64,000 nucleotides of DNA, taken from Pelagicoccus albus. Its GTDB lineage: Bacteria; Verrucomicrobiota; Verrucomicrobiia; Opitutales; Opitutaceae. The DNA lies in contig NZ_JACHVC010000007.1 of the NCBI RefSeq assembly GCF_014230145.1, forward strand, positions 310,001 to 374,000. The letters are read 5' to 3'. Position 1 is the stretch's first letter, and each line of letters opens with the position of its first letter. Below, one piece after another: positions 51,768 to 60,176 of the stretch. Both the position numbers and the translations under genes were made by a program. The notes under the pieces were generated by a model. That model ran no database searches. It saw nothing but the letters and a program-made list of their open reading frames with translations, and was not told the origin of the DNA.

Positions 51768-52259
51768 ATGAGCAAGCTCAGTAAGTTGAGGCTTCTTCTG
51801 GAGGTGAGCTATGCTCGCTTGGAGGACATTCCCGATATCTTGTCTCTACACGAAGTAAGCTTTTCGAAAGATGCCTTGGAGCTGCGTCGCTCGGAGTTGG
51901 AGAAAATTATTGGAAGTTCGGATTCGAAGATTCTGGTATGCCGTATTCGCGATTCGTTTGCCGGTTACATGATCATGGTCGAGCCTCGCTTTAGGCCATG
52001 GACAAATGGTGAATATCTAGCGGTACGCCGTGGGCACGCCGGCAAGGGGGCTGCCGCTATCCTCATGGAAGAAGGTATGCGTTTGGCGAAGCGGCCCTTC
52101 GTTCGCATACTCGTCCGCCCCAGCAACGTTTCCGCTCTGAAGCTGTATCGTCGCTATGGCTTCGTGAAAGCTGGATGCAAGCGTGGCTTCTACGCGGATG
52201 GCGAGGATGCGATCGTTCTTTTGCGGGCCACTTTCTGGGTTCGTAGTCGCTTTCGCTAG
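51768..52259 (+). CDS. GNAT-family N-acetyltransferase
   Basis: The 163-residue product has a GNAT fold: a helical start (EDIPDILSLHEVSFSKDALE), the strand pair ILVCRIRDSFAGYMIMVEPR, motif A with the acetyl-CoA loop in YLAVRRGHAGKGAAAILMEE, and motif B NVSALKLYRRYGFVKAGCKR. This is closest to the RimI-like group, but the acceptor is unknown. It follows the transporter gene by 34 bases in the same direction. Length is typical of a single-domain GNAT. Confidence 0.85.
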   Translation: MSKLSKLRLLLEVSYARLEDIPDILSLHEVSFSKDALELRRSELEKIIGSSDSKILVCRIRDSFAGYMIMVEPRFRPWTNGEYLAVRRGHAGKGAAAILMEEGMRLAKRPFVRILVRPSNVSALKLYRRYGFVKAGCKRGFYADGEDAIVLLRATFWVRSRFR

Positions 52260-52398
52260 GACGAGTCGATTGGGAGTGCAAAGCTTTCAGGATGGCAGAA
52301 GCGAGCCGAGTCGGCATAGCCTTTTTTTCGGCCTGATAGGCATTTCAGTTTCTCGGATTCCGAGTCGATTGAAGGCCTACGCCAGAATGTGTTGAAGC

Positions 52399-53379
52399 AT
52401 GGAAATCCAATTTTTAGAACGAAGCCAAATAGATATCAGTCGATGGGACCGGTGTATCGATGACTCCGTGAACGGTAATCCTTATGGCTTCTCTTGGTAT
52501 CTGGATCATTCTAGCGGGAGTTGGGGAGGCCTTGTGGAAGGAGATTACGTATCGGTTATGCCACTGGTGTGGAATACCAGACTGTTTGGCGTCCAGCAGC
52601 TCTATCAGCCGTTCTTTTGCCAGCAACTAGGGGTTTATTCAGAATTCCCCGTTACCGAAGAACGCATTAAAGCGTTCCTCGGTTCCATCCCCCGCAGGTT
52701 CAGGTTTGTCGAAGTCCAGCTAAACGAACGTACTCCGTTCCCTTCGCTCAAAGGAGTAGCGGGGAAGGAGCAATTCAACTGTGTGCTTCCTCTCGAAAAG
52801 TCTTATGAGAGCCTCCGCCGCAACTATAGCGAAAGTCTTCGTCGCAGTCTGAAAAAGGCGGCGAAGCATGGCTTCACCCTGACCCGATCTATCTCTCCGC
52901 AAGTCTTGTTGGAGCAGTATCGTACCTATCAGGGACCTAAGATTGGTTCGCTCGATAATCAGTTAGTCGAGATGGCAATCTCGATTGTGGAAGAAGCCCT
53001 GAAAAGAAATCGAGGCTTCGTGCTGGGGCTGAATGATTCGGAAGGCAAGCTTGTCGCGAGTGCGTTTTTTCTCGAGAGCCACGGTCGGATAATAAGTTTG
53101 ATCCCTGCAGTGACTGCTGAAGGCAGGCGTCTCAACGCGATGCATCACTTGTTAGATAGCGTCATTCGGGAAAACGCTGGAACGGACAAAGTCTTGGACT
53201 TCGATGGTTCGACCATTCCGTCTATCGCTCGCTTTTTCAAAAGCTTTGGAAGCCAAGAGATGCCGTTTTATCGGATACAGCTTAACCGGCTGCCGTTTTG
53301 GATTCGCTGGTACAAGTCGGACTTCGTTATCGCCTGCAAAGAGCGTTATGCCCGCAGGGCCAACCCTTTGCCGAGTTGA
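52399..53379 (+). CDS. FemAB/GNAT-like acyltransferase
   Basis: The 326-residue product resembles the FemAB-like or BioF2-like acetyltransferase group: two GNAT-like halves, with YGFSWYLDHSSGSWGGLVEG at the start, a central basic helix LRRNYSESLRRSLKKAAKHG (about 137-156), and GLNDSEGKLVASAFFLESHG followed by DKVLDFDGSTIPSIARFFKS near the end. This signature occurs in proteins that acylate cell-surface or peptidoglycan precursors or antibiotics, but no substrate can be assigned. The start ATG at 52399 is 139 bases after the GNAT gene. Confidence 0.7.
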   Translation: MEIQFLERSQIDISRWDRCIDDSVNGNPYGFSWYLDHSSGSWGGLVEGDYVSVMPLVWNTRLFGVQQLYQPFFCQQLGVYSEFPVTEERIKAFLGSIPRRFRFVEVQLNERTPFPSLKGVAGKEQFNCVLPLEKSYESLRRNYSESLRRSLKKAAKHGFTLTRSISPQVLLEQYRTYQGPKIGSLDNQLVEMAISIVEEALKRNRGFVLGLNDSEGKLVASAFFLESHGRIISLIPAVTAEGRRLNAMHHLLDSVIRENAGTDKVLDFDGSTIPSIARFFKSFGSQEMPFYRIQLNRLPFWIRWYKSDFVIACKERYARRANPLPS

Positions 53380-53429
53380 AGTGAAATGTATCAGGGAATC
53401 AAATTCGAGAGACCCACGTACGCCTCCGC

Positions 53430-54359
53430 CTAACTCGTTTGCATTTCAGAGTCTACCCAACGACGGAAGTGTTCTAGCTCGGGTGGAAGCGATCCAGGCG
53501 GCAGAACCCAGGAGAAGGTGCGGTGGATTGCGAGTTCTGGTATTTGTAGTACCTGTAGGCTCTTGAGGGCCAGCTCTTGGCCAATGGCCCTCTTGGGAAG
53601 GAAGGCGATTCCGAGACCGGCCAATGCTGCTGCTTTTTGTGCCAGAGTGCCACCTAGTACGAAGCTACGGTTTAGGGAGCCCGAGGAAACACCGTTTTGT
53701 CGGAATCGTTCCGCCACAACTCGTCGGGTGCCCGATCCTGATTCACGCCATAGGATGGGCAACTTAGCGACGTCTTTCGCTGTACGGGCTGCCGACAACG
53801 CTTTGCGTAATGCCTTCGGTGTATTGGAGTTTGAATACACAGGGATTATTTCGTCCTGCGCGAACGCTTCTAAATGCAGGCCGGAGGCACGGGTCAGCCC
53901 CTCTACGGCCCCGAGGGAGACACGTCCGGCTCGAACTGCCGCGAGGACCTCATCTGTATTGCCGACTCGCAAGTCCACTCCCTCGATCTTTCTCACGCGG
54001 GCGTAGTCGGCGATGAGGTTTGGGAAAACATAGTCCGCCAAGGTCGTGCTCGCGGAAAAACGGAGCTTCGCGGGAGTGGCTGACGCTCGCTGGGGGTCGA
54101 CTGCCTCGATAGCTTCCGCCATGAGGACGGATAGCTTGCGCGCTACGGGCAATAGACGTTTCCCCGCTTCGGTAATCGCCATTCCAGACGCAGAGCGGTC
54201 GAAAACGGGGTGCCCGAGAACTTCCTCCAGCTTACGTATCCGGGTGGATAGGGCGGGCTGGGAAATACCCAAGCTGCGCGAGGCGGCCTGTACACCCCCA
54301 TGTTCGGCGACGGCCAGAAAAGTTCCTAGCCAGTCTGGATCGAGTCTAGTCTGGTTCAT
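53430..54359 (-). CDS. LysR-family regulator divergent from yeiH (CysL/YeiE-like)
   Basis: LysR-type regulators bind two sites between divergent genes and respond to a small ligand. The 309-residue product has the N-terminal winged HTH (FLAVAEHGGVQAASRSLGIS, QPALSTRIRKLEEVLGHPVF) and a periplasmic-binding-like effector domain (RFSASTTLADYVFPNLIADY, LPILWRESGSGTRRVVAERF), resembling the CysL/YeiE branch. It faces yeiH, as in E. coli where YeiE governs the neighbouring yeiH. Two perfect palindromes lie between the genes. Ligand (sulfite or related) is an inference. Confidence 0.9.
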   Translation of the reverse strand: MNQTRLDPDWLGTFLAVAEHGGVQAASRSLGISQPALSTRIRKLEEVLGHPVFDRSASGMAITEAGKRLLPVARKLSVLMAEAIEAVDPQRASATPAKLRFSASTTLADYVFPNLIADYARVRKIEGVDLRVGNTDEVLAAVRAGRVSLGAVEGLTRASGLHLEAFAQDEIIPVYSNSNTPKALRKALSAARTAKDVAKLPILWRESGSGTRRVVAERFRQNGVSSGSLNRSFVLGGTLAQKAAALAGLGIAFLPKRAIGQELALKSLQVLQIPELAIHRTFSWVLPPGSLPPELEHFRRWVDSEMQTS

Positions 54360-54362
54360 TAT

Positions 54363-54372
54363 TTGTATACAA
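54363..54372. promoter_or_regulatory. Palindrome TTGTATACAA, candidate LysR-regulator site
   Basis: A perfect ten-base palindrome lies four bases upstream of the LysR start codon and 51 before the yeiH start. It overlaps where a repressor would block its own gene. LysR sites usually contain a T-N11-A core; this fits autoregulation in location, but no binding can be shown from sequence. Confidence 0.45.
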
Positions 54373-54383
54373 CAAAGTTATCA

Positions 54384-54399
54384 CCTATAAAAATATAGG
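54384..54399. promoter_or_regulatory. Palindrome CCTATA-N4-TATAGG, candidate operator/promoter
   Basis: Perfect 6+6 dyad with AAAA spacer, twelve bases beyond the first palindrome and 15 before the TTG start of yeiH. The AT-rich centre might also act as a -10 region. With the first palindrome it could be the activation/repression site pair of a LysR regulator. Confidence 0.45.
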
Positions 54400-54413
54400 A
54401 TTACCAAGTTGAT

Positions 54414-55406
54414 TTGAAAGCGAGTAGAATCAGGGACGTGAATGCTATTTTGAGGAGAGCAGGGGCTTGTTTGAAGGATGTAAGGCTCGTTGTTATGGTG
54501 CTTCTTGGCCTCGCATGTGGAGGCCTTGGGGTTCCGGCAGCCGTCGCATTAGCTTTAGGGACCGTGGCTTCTCTTGGAGGTTTGGCTGGCCAAAGAAAAC
54601 GCTACCACTCTCTATCGCGTTGGTTCCTGCAGGGAGCGATCATTGCGATGGCGGCCGGTATTGATTTTCCAAGTGCCTTGAGGGTTGGTGTCGAAGGTCT
54701 CGGAGTCACTTTTTTTAGCATCGTCGGCATTTTGCTGCTTGGAATATTATTGGGACGTCTGCTGGGTGTGGCTCGAGATACAGCTTTGCTGGTCTCGGTA
54801 GGGACTGCGGTTTGTGGAGGGAGCGCTATCGCCGCTATCGCCGGTGTGATCAAACCAGGTAACCAAAAAATTGCTACGTCGTTGACGGTAGTCTTCACAT
54901 TGAACGGATTGGCTCTGTTTGTGTTTCCGATGATTGGACATGGGCTTGGCTTGAGCCAAGCAAGTTTCGCTTGGTGGTCCGCTCTTTCCATTCACGATAC
55001 TAGTTCTGTGGTTGGGGCCGCTTCAGCCTATGGCGAATCATCTCTGCAACTCGCGACCACAGTGAAGCTGGCCCGAGCACTCTGGATAATTCCTATTGCG
55101 ATTGTATTTGGTGTTTTGAGACGTGATAGAGTCGATTCGCATCGTTCCTTTTCTGCGTTTCCTTGGTTTGTTTTAGTGTTTGTGGGCGTAGTTGCGTTGT
55201 TTTGGGGACTGCCAGGTTTGAGAGGAGCGGGAAGTGTTTTGTCGGGCCTTGGGAAGTCGGCAATGGTGGTCGCTTTGTTCTTCATAGGGGCGTGTATAGA
55301 CTTCAAAGGTATTCGGGCTGCTGGTGCTCGGGCGTTTCTTTTAGGTGTTTCCCTTTGGCTCCCCACGGCTGCCTTAGCCTTGGTCTACGTGTATCATTTT
55401 CATTGA
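54414..55406 (+). CDS. yeiH: YeiH/UPF0324 family membrane protein (putative sulfite/sulfate exporter)
   Basis: The 330-residue product has about ten helices with the family motifs RWFLQGAIIAMAAGIDFPSA, SVGTAVCGGSAIAAIAGVIK, WSALSIHDTSSVVGAASAYG and a C-terminal MVVALFFIGACIDFKGIRAA. YeiH proteins are thought to export sulfite or sulfate-like anions; direct proof is limited. The start at TTG 54414 is uncertain and GTG 54438 is possible. It is divergent from a LysR regulator of the YeiE/CysL type, supporting the sulfur link. The first 15 residues are basic. Confidence 0.88.
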   Translation: MKASRIRDVNAILRRAGACLKDVRLVVMVLLGLACGGLGVPAAVALALGTVASLGGLAGQRKRYHSLSRWFLQGAIIAMAAGIDFPSALRVGVEGLGVTFFSIVGILLLGILLGRLLGVARDTALLVSVGTAVCGGSAIAAIAGVIKPGNQKIATSLTVVFTLNGLALFVFPMIGHGLGLSQASFAWWSALSIHDTSSVVGAASAYGESSLQLATTVKLARALWIIPIAIVFGVLRRDRVDSHRSFSAFPWFVLVFVGVVALFWGLPGLRGAGSVLSGLGKSAMVVALFFIGACIDFKGIRAAGARAFLLGVSLWLPTAALALVYVYHFH

Positions 55407-55488
55407 GTAGATAGAGGAAACTCGGATTCAAAGCGGATCCTTCGTTTTGAAATTGCAAAGGAAGCATTGAGTTTGTTCGAAGTAGAAG

Positions 55489-56004
55489 ATGCCGATTTAC
55501 GAGTTCTTCTGCTCCGAAAATAACACGACTTATTCCTTTCTAGCGAAGTCGATGGCCTACGGAGACAAGGTGCCTCGTTGTCCGGCGAATCCCGCTTTTA
55601 AGCTCCAAAAAAAGGTGAGCAACTTCGCCTTCATTGGAAAAGCGAAAGAGGAGGACGATGACCTGGACGGAATGGATGACGCCAAAATGGAGCAAGTCAT
55701 GGCGGAGCTCGAACGGGACATGTCGGGAATGGATGAAGAGAATCCGGATCCTCGCCAAATGGCCCGCCTGATGAAAAAGATGACCGAAATGACGGGCGGG
55801 AAACTGAGCGGTCAAATGGCAGAGCTAGTAGGACGACTTGAGGCAGGAGAGGATCCTGAAGCGCTCGATGCAGAGTTCGGCGACGCGATGGATGACATGG
55901 ACTTAGAGGACGGAGCGGCCGCGAAAATAGGGCAACTTCGGAGGCGTTTGCTCGGAAGCAGGCGCGATCCTAATTTGTATGACATGGCAGAATACTGCGA
56001 CTGA
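55489..56004 (+). CDS. FmdB-like protein with degenerate zinc ribbon and acidic tail
   Basis: The 171-residue product starts MPIYEFFCSENNTTYSFLAK like FmdB-family zinc-ribbon proteins (normally MPIYEYxCxxCG), but each CxxC pair is reduced to a single Cys (8 and 31), so zinc binding is doubtful. The remainder is an acidic Met-rich helical domain (DDDLDGMDDAKMEQVMAELE, LEAGEDPEALDAEFGDAMDD), ending GSRRDPNLYDMAEYCD. It is a single gene between yeiH and the methyltransferase. The role is unknown. Confidence 0.75.
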   Translation: MPIYEFFCSENNTTYSFLAKSMAYGDKVPRCPANPAFKLQKKVSNFAFIGKAKEEDDDLDGMDDAKMEQVMAELERDMSGMDEENPDPRQMARLMKKMTEMTGGKLSGQMAELVGRLEAGEDPEALDAEFGDAMDDMDLEDGAAAKIGQLRRRLLGSRRDPNLYDMAEYCD

Positions 56005-56234
56005 TTTTCGAGCGGCGATTGTGCCCGCGATTGAACGATTCGGATTCGCTCTTTTGTGTCCCTATGGGATTTGAGCTTGTCAAAGGGCAGTCTCTGCTCT
56101 GTCTGTCAGTGCGTGAAAACTAAACGTCCAAATGGAAGCCTTTGTATGAACGTCGAATTGTCGACGGCTTCTTGGTGGCGTGGTCTGAAGGTTTGGCGAT
56201 GGCGAAGCTAAGTGCTTTTCCGTCCTTTTCGCCA

Positions 56235-56268
56235 AACCTGCTTCCTGAATTCGGAGGCAGGTTTTTTT
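56235..56268 (+). terminator. Intrinsic terminator just before the methyltransferase gene
   Basis: The CCTGC-TTCC arm (56237-56245) pairs with GGAG-GCAGG (56253-56261) around TGAATTC with one internal mismatch, followed by TTTTTTTGTATTTT. It lies 230 bases after the FmdB-like stop and 35 before the methyltransferase ATG at 56303, so it may end the upstream transcript or act as an attenuator. GGCGAA/TTCGCC (about 56207-56233) just upstream could form a second hairpin. Confidence 0.75.
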
Positions 56269-56302
56269 GTATTTTAACAACTACTTTCAGCCCATTTTTC
56301 AC

Positions 56303-57010
56303 ATGTCACAAAAGCAATTTTCTCTTAACTCTATCTATTTCTTTGGCCGTCCCTACGCGGAACTGCTCCGATGTTTTGGAATCGATGAAGCCGACTTAAT
56401 CGGGAAACAGGTTCTCGAGTGCCCGTCCGGTCCGTCTTCGTTCGTTTACGAAGCGAATCGTCGGGGTATCGATGCGATCGGAATCGATCCCTTGTTTTAC
56501 CGATCACCCTCCGCCATCCGCGATTTGGCCGAGTCGGACTTTCGCCTCATGTTCGATCGGGTTCGGCAGTCGGCCGAACATTTTGTACAAAAGACTTATG
56601 CCAGCGTCGAGGAAGCGGAGGCATTACGATCGGAAGGACTGCAGAGTTTTTTATCCGACTATGCGATAGGAAAGGCGAACGGCCGCTATCAAGAGGGAAG
56701 CCTGCCGTATTTGAAATTCGAAGACAATGCTTTCGATTTTGTTTTGTGTGGCCACCTGATGTTCATCTATTCGGATACGCTTGACCGCGAGTTTCATCGA
56801 GCGTCGCTGGAGGAGCTTTGCCGAGTGGCTCGGGAAGAGGTTCGCATTCACCCTGTGGTTGATAATGGCAATGCGAGGCATCCGTTTCTCGATGAGCTTT
56901 TAGACTTGGCCGACGAGCTCGGGTTTGATGCCACAGTCGAGACTGTAGATCACGAGTTCTTCAAAGGAACCGATCGGACGCTCGTCTTGCGACGGAGGAA
57001 GAGCGCCTAA
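56303..57010 (+). CDS. SAM-dependent methyltransferase
   Basis: The 235-residue product has a Rossmann-type class I fold: motif I as VLECPSGPSSFVYEANRRGI with the acidic residue in AIGIDPLF, motif II EDNAFDFVLCGHLMFIYSDT, and a C-terminal HEFFKGTDRTLVLRRRKS strand pair. Motif I replaces the usual GxGxG with PSGPSSF, a known subfamily pattern. The ATG at 56303 is preferred because the earlier ATG at 56267 lies in the T-run of a terminator. Substrate unknown. Confidence 0.82.
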   Translation: MSQKQFSLNSIYFFGRPYAELLRCFGIDEADLIGKQVLECPSGPSSFVYEANRRGIDAIGIDPLFYRSPSAIRDLAESDFRLMFDRVRQSAEHFVQKTYASVEEAEALRSEGLQSFLSDYAIGKANGRYQEGSLPYLKFEDNAFDFVLCGHLMFIYSDTLDREFHRASLEELCRVAREEVRIHPVVDNGNARHPFLDELLDLADELGFDATVETVDHEFFKGTDRTLVLRRRKSA

Positions 57011-57364
57011 GCCTCCCTTGGCTTTTGGTTTCCTTTACCCCGAACCCGGCCGTTGGCTGAAACAAGGATAATCAAGGGGCGGGCTTGCGGGAAGAGGCAG
57101 AAGTGGACTTGTCATGGAAACCGGGAAGGCAACTGCGAACAACTCGTCCGTCTCTGTGCCGAATTTCCAGAACGGACGCACGCTTATGGAAAACCCGCGC
57201 GTGACACCGCGAAACTGAGGGTTTTTCGCAAAAAACGGCCAAAAAACGGAAACAGAAAAATAGTCTATGGGTCACATTCAGACATAGCAGTTATTCGTTC
57301 TGACAGTAGTTAGAACATCTTTTTCTGGTGTGGATTTGAGGAACCCAGAAAAACTAGAGGAGGG
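57011..57364 (+). other. Untranslated region upstream of the ankyrin gene with inverted repeats
   Basis: No supported gene. Inverted repeats: CGTCCGT (57145-57151) with ACGGACG (57172-57178); AAAACCC (57190-57196) with GGGTTTT (57219-57225), followed by a short T-run and so possibly a terminator; and TTTTTCTGG (57320-57328) with CCAGAAAAA (57345-57353), nine pairs around a 16-base loop. AAAAAACGG occurs twice in tandem (57230-57249). An 86-residue open frame at 57053-57313 is basic and shows no family resemblance. The layout suggests a structured leader or small RNA. Confidence 0.4.
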
Positions 57365-57396
57365 CCCGGGCGGATGGGGATTCGCCCGGGTTTTTT
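57365..57396 (+). terminator. Strong intrinsic terminator before the ankyrin gene
   Basis: CCCGGGCG (57365-57372) pairs perfectly with CGCCCGGG (57383-57390), followed by T6 (57391-57396). It lies 100 bases before the ankyrin ATG and 355 after the methyltransferase stop. It may end an RNA from the preceding region or attenuate the ankyrin gene. Confidence 0.88.
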
Positions 57397-57496
57397 CTTT
57401 GCCGATAGCCAAACTCGAACGCCGATTCCTCACGGCATCAATTTGTTTGATGGGGGAGAGGGAAAGGTTTTGGATGGATGAGTTGCCCAACTTGTT

Positions 57497-60124
57497 ATGG
57501 ATTCGATTTCTCTTCGCCTCGTCTTGAGAGTTTTCCTGCCTCTCATTTTCCTAACCATCCAACTTCCTGTCTGCCGAGCCGCGGTCTCGCCGGGAGTTTA
57601 TTACTTGGATCGCAGCGATTTCCTCACGGTCCTTTTCGACGAGTCTTTGGGCTCTGAGGAGGATTTAGCCAAATTGCAAAATGAGGCTTGGGTCGACGAT
57701 GCTAGGGAGACCCGCATTCAATATGAACTCTTCCGTAATGGAACTTGCCGTGCGGAAGGGCGTGCCCAAGGAAACGACTTCAAGTTCGAGGGAACTTACG
57801 AGGAAAAGGGGGATCGGGTGCGAATGTCCTGGAAGAAGTCAGGTATGGCTGAAACGGATTCAGTCGTCTTGCGGGTAGAGGACGAAGATACGCTCAGTTC
57901 CTTTGGGCCAGCTCGCATGCGTTTCGTGAAAGACAGGTACTGGAACGAGGGCAAGCTGGAGGTCCTCCTGAGTGCGCTCACCGGGGATCGAGAAGATCTT
58001 GCAAAGGTGCTCGCTGCCCAGTCCGACTACGAAGAAGAGCCTCTCTTTCGTCTGCTGGCTCACGGTGCGGTCGCGTTGCGACGGGACGACTTGTGGGGCT
58101 TGATCATGGAATCCGCTTATCCAATCGACTACAGAACTGAAGCGAGCGGTGTGATGCCTTTTATGTTGGCCGCAAAATCTGGATACGATGAATTCTCCGA
58201 GCTTGTTTTGGAGGATAGCAGATACCTGCTTCGAGAAACGGATGCTGAGGGCAGGAACATATTTTATCACGCTTCGCTTGATGGGGAGCTCGATCTGTCA
58301 GAATTTGAATCGGAAGAAATTCTTTCTTTGCTCGGAGCAAGTACGCGAACTGAAACAGCAAGCCTCGATCCCTCGGCGTTTTTAGAGGCGGTGCAAAATC
58401 AGGATGCGATCCAAATTCAAGATGCATTGATTAATGGATACGATTTGTCGGGCCACGATGCGCTCGGCTTTGAAGCGGTTTGCCTAGCCCTCGAAATGGG
58501 AGATCTTGCCATTCTGGAGCTACTTGCGAGAAGCGGGGCTCCCTTGGAAAAGGGAGAGGATTCGACGCTCGGTAGGGCTCTCGAACTCGGGCGATCTGAT
58601 TTGGCGCAGTGTTTGTTAGATTCCGGTGCAGCTTGGAATGAGGTGGATTGGGAAAGCTCTCCGCTTGTGGCTTTCGCCGCGGAGAAAGGTGACGCCGAAT
58701 ATCTCCGTATCTTAACTGCTCATGGCCTTGAGCCATTTGCTGAGGATCGTGCCGGTTTCACTCCAGTTTATCGTTTTCTTAAGTTGGATCGTTCGGATCT
58801 GCTGGGGGCCTTGATTGAGGATGGCTTTGTGCGCGGGCAGGAAGAAGCGGTTTCCCTGATGGCTGTAGACCTGTTAGCTTCGCAGTGTATTGAACTTTTG
58901 GAGGCGAGCGGACACTTAGCTAAGGGCATTGTTAAGGGAGGAGGCAACCTTGTGAATCACGTGGGGTTCTCGCATTCGTCGGATGAAGCCGAATCATGCG
59001 CGTCCACCTTGCAAGAACTGGCTGAGGCGGGGCTTAGCGTGAACGAGAAAAGCGGTTCGGGGGGAGAAACGCCGCTGCATTTGGCGGCGAGGTGGGGCTC
59101 GCTAGTCGGCGTACAGACTTTATTGGCTCTGGGCGCGAATGTAGATTTGAGGGACGATCATGGTCGGAGCGCCTTGCACGTTGCCTCGGAAGAAGACCAG
59201 TTGGAAACGATCGCGGCATTGGTCGATGGCGGAGCTGAGTTGGAGGGAACTGACGAGCAGGGATTCACGCCGCTCATGAGCGCTGTGCCCAGCGGTAGCG
59301 TTGAAGATTTGGAGGGTGAAGAAGCGTATTTGGATACCCTTCGTTTGTTGAAGGGAAGAGGAGCCAACATCATGGCTGCCGATTCGAAAGGGCGCACGGC
59401 TCTGCACCTGGCTGTTTACAACGGGGTGGCGCCAGCGGTTCTCCTTTTAACGGAAATGGGTTGTGATCCGGTCGGAACAGATCTTCAGGGCCGAACTCCT
59501 CTGCATTACGTTTGGATGCCTCGAACCTATTTTCGCGGAGCTAGGGAGGATCAGGTAGCGGGGTTGCACTTGAATGTTCTGGATTCGATTTTGGCGGCGG
59601 GTGGCATGAACCAGCTGCGAGATCGTGATGGGAAACGGGCTCTGGACTACGCGAGAGCTGAGCGTTTTGGTCCGATAGGACCTTGGGGAGAAGGTCGCCG
59701 ACGTCTGGAAAGTTGGAATGGGCTGGGTCGGTTTGCTCCAAAACAAACGATGTCTCAGCCGCGAACTGGAATGATCGTAGCGGTCGATCTCAGTGGGAAA
59801 AAGAGCGTCTTGCCTCAAGCGGAGCCGGTGGAGCCGACTTTGGTTTCGGAAGAGGGCGCTGAGCCGCGGGTGGTGAGTGGTTTGCCCGGTGGATTTCAGA
59901 CCTTTCTCCACGAAGGAGGCACGCTGTTTTTCTCGCAAGGGCATTTTTACAAGCAGGTTCGAGTCGGCTTTGAGGAGATTCCGGTGCCCTACGGAGCCAC
60001 TTTGATTGGACGACCGGAGGGAGCGAGTCCCAGTTCGGCGGGAACGGACGAGTGGGAGGCTCACGGTATTCGTTTCCGTCAAAAGAGGGAATATGGCCGC
60101 GAGGTGTATGAGATTATCCGTTAG
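57497..60124 (+). CDS. Secreted ankyrin-repeat protein
   Basis: The 875-residue product has a signal peptide (LRVFLPLIFLTIQLPVCRAA), an N-terminal beta-rich domain (about 25-155) and two blocks of ankyrin repeats: degenerate ones (about 195-460) and canonical ones (about 510-700; GETPLHLAARWGSLVGVQTL, DDHGRSALHVASEEDQLETI, KGRTALHLAVYNGVAPAVLL). The C-terminal 110 residues (GGFQTFLHEGGTLFFSQGHF) have no recognised domain. It is probably periplasmic or surface-exposed and binds protein partners. Start ATG 57497. Confidence 0.85.
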   Translation: MDSISLRLVLRVFLPLIFLTIQLPVCRAAVSPGVYYLDRSDFLTVLFDESLGSEEDLAKLQNEAWVDDARETRIQYELFRNGTCRAEGRAQGNDFKFEGTYEEKGDRVRMSWKKSGMAETDSVVLRVEDEDTLSSFGPARMRFVKDRYWNEGKLEVLLSALTGDREDLAKVLAAQSDYEEEPLFRLLAHGAVALRRDDLWGLIMESAYPIDYRTEASGVMPFMLAAKSGYDEFSELVLEDSRYLLRETDAEGRNIFYHASLDGELDLSEFESEEILSLLGASTRTETASLDPSAFLEAVQNQDAIQIQDALINGYDLSGHDALGFEAVCLALEMGDLAILELLARSGAPLEKGEDSTLGRALELGRSDLAQCLLDSGAAWNEVDWESSPLVAFAAEKGDAEYLRILTAHGLEPFAEDRAGFTPVYRFLKLDRSDLLGALIEDGFVRGQEEAVSLMAVDLLASQCIELLEASGHLAKGIVKGGGNLVNHVGFSHSSDEAESCASTLQELAEAGLSVNEKSGSGGETPLHLAARWGSLVGVQTLLALGANVDLRDDHGRSALHVASEEDQLETIAALVDGGAELEGTDEQGFTPLMSAVPSGSVEDLEGEEAYLDTLRLLKGRGANIMAADSKGRTALHLAVYNGVAPAVLLLTEMGCDPVGTDLQGRTPLHYVWMPRTYFRGAREDQVAGLHLNVLDSILAAGGMNQLRDRDGKRALDYARAERFGPIGPWGEGRRRLESWNGLGRFAPKQTMSQPRTGMIVAVDLSGKKSVLPQAEPVEPTLVSEEGAEPRVVSGLPGGFQTFLHEGGTLFFSQGHFYKQVRVGFEEIPVPYGATLIGRPEGASPSSAGTDEWEAHGIRFRQKREYGREVYEIIR

Positions 60125-60176
60125 GGAATCCTGATAGACTTGCTATCGAAAGCGGTTCGAGTGTCATTTCCGGCCT

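Noticed and set aside
57053-57313. 86-residue open frame in the gap before the ankyrin gene
   Set aside because: Basic, no start signal, no family resemblance, and it spans the inverted repeats of a probable leader RNA.
57011-57396. Cobalamin or other known riboswitch before the ankyrin gene
   Set aside because: Conserved boxes of common classes were not recognisable by eye; kept only as an unassigned leader.
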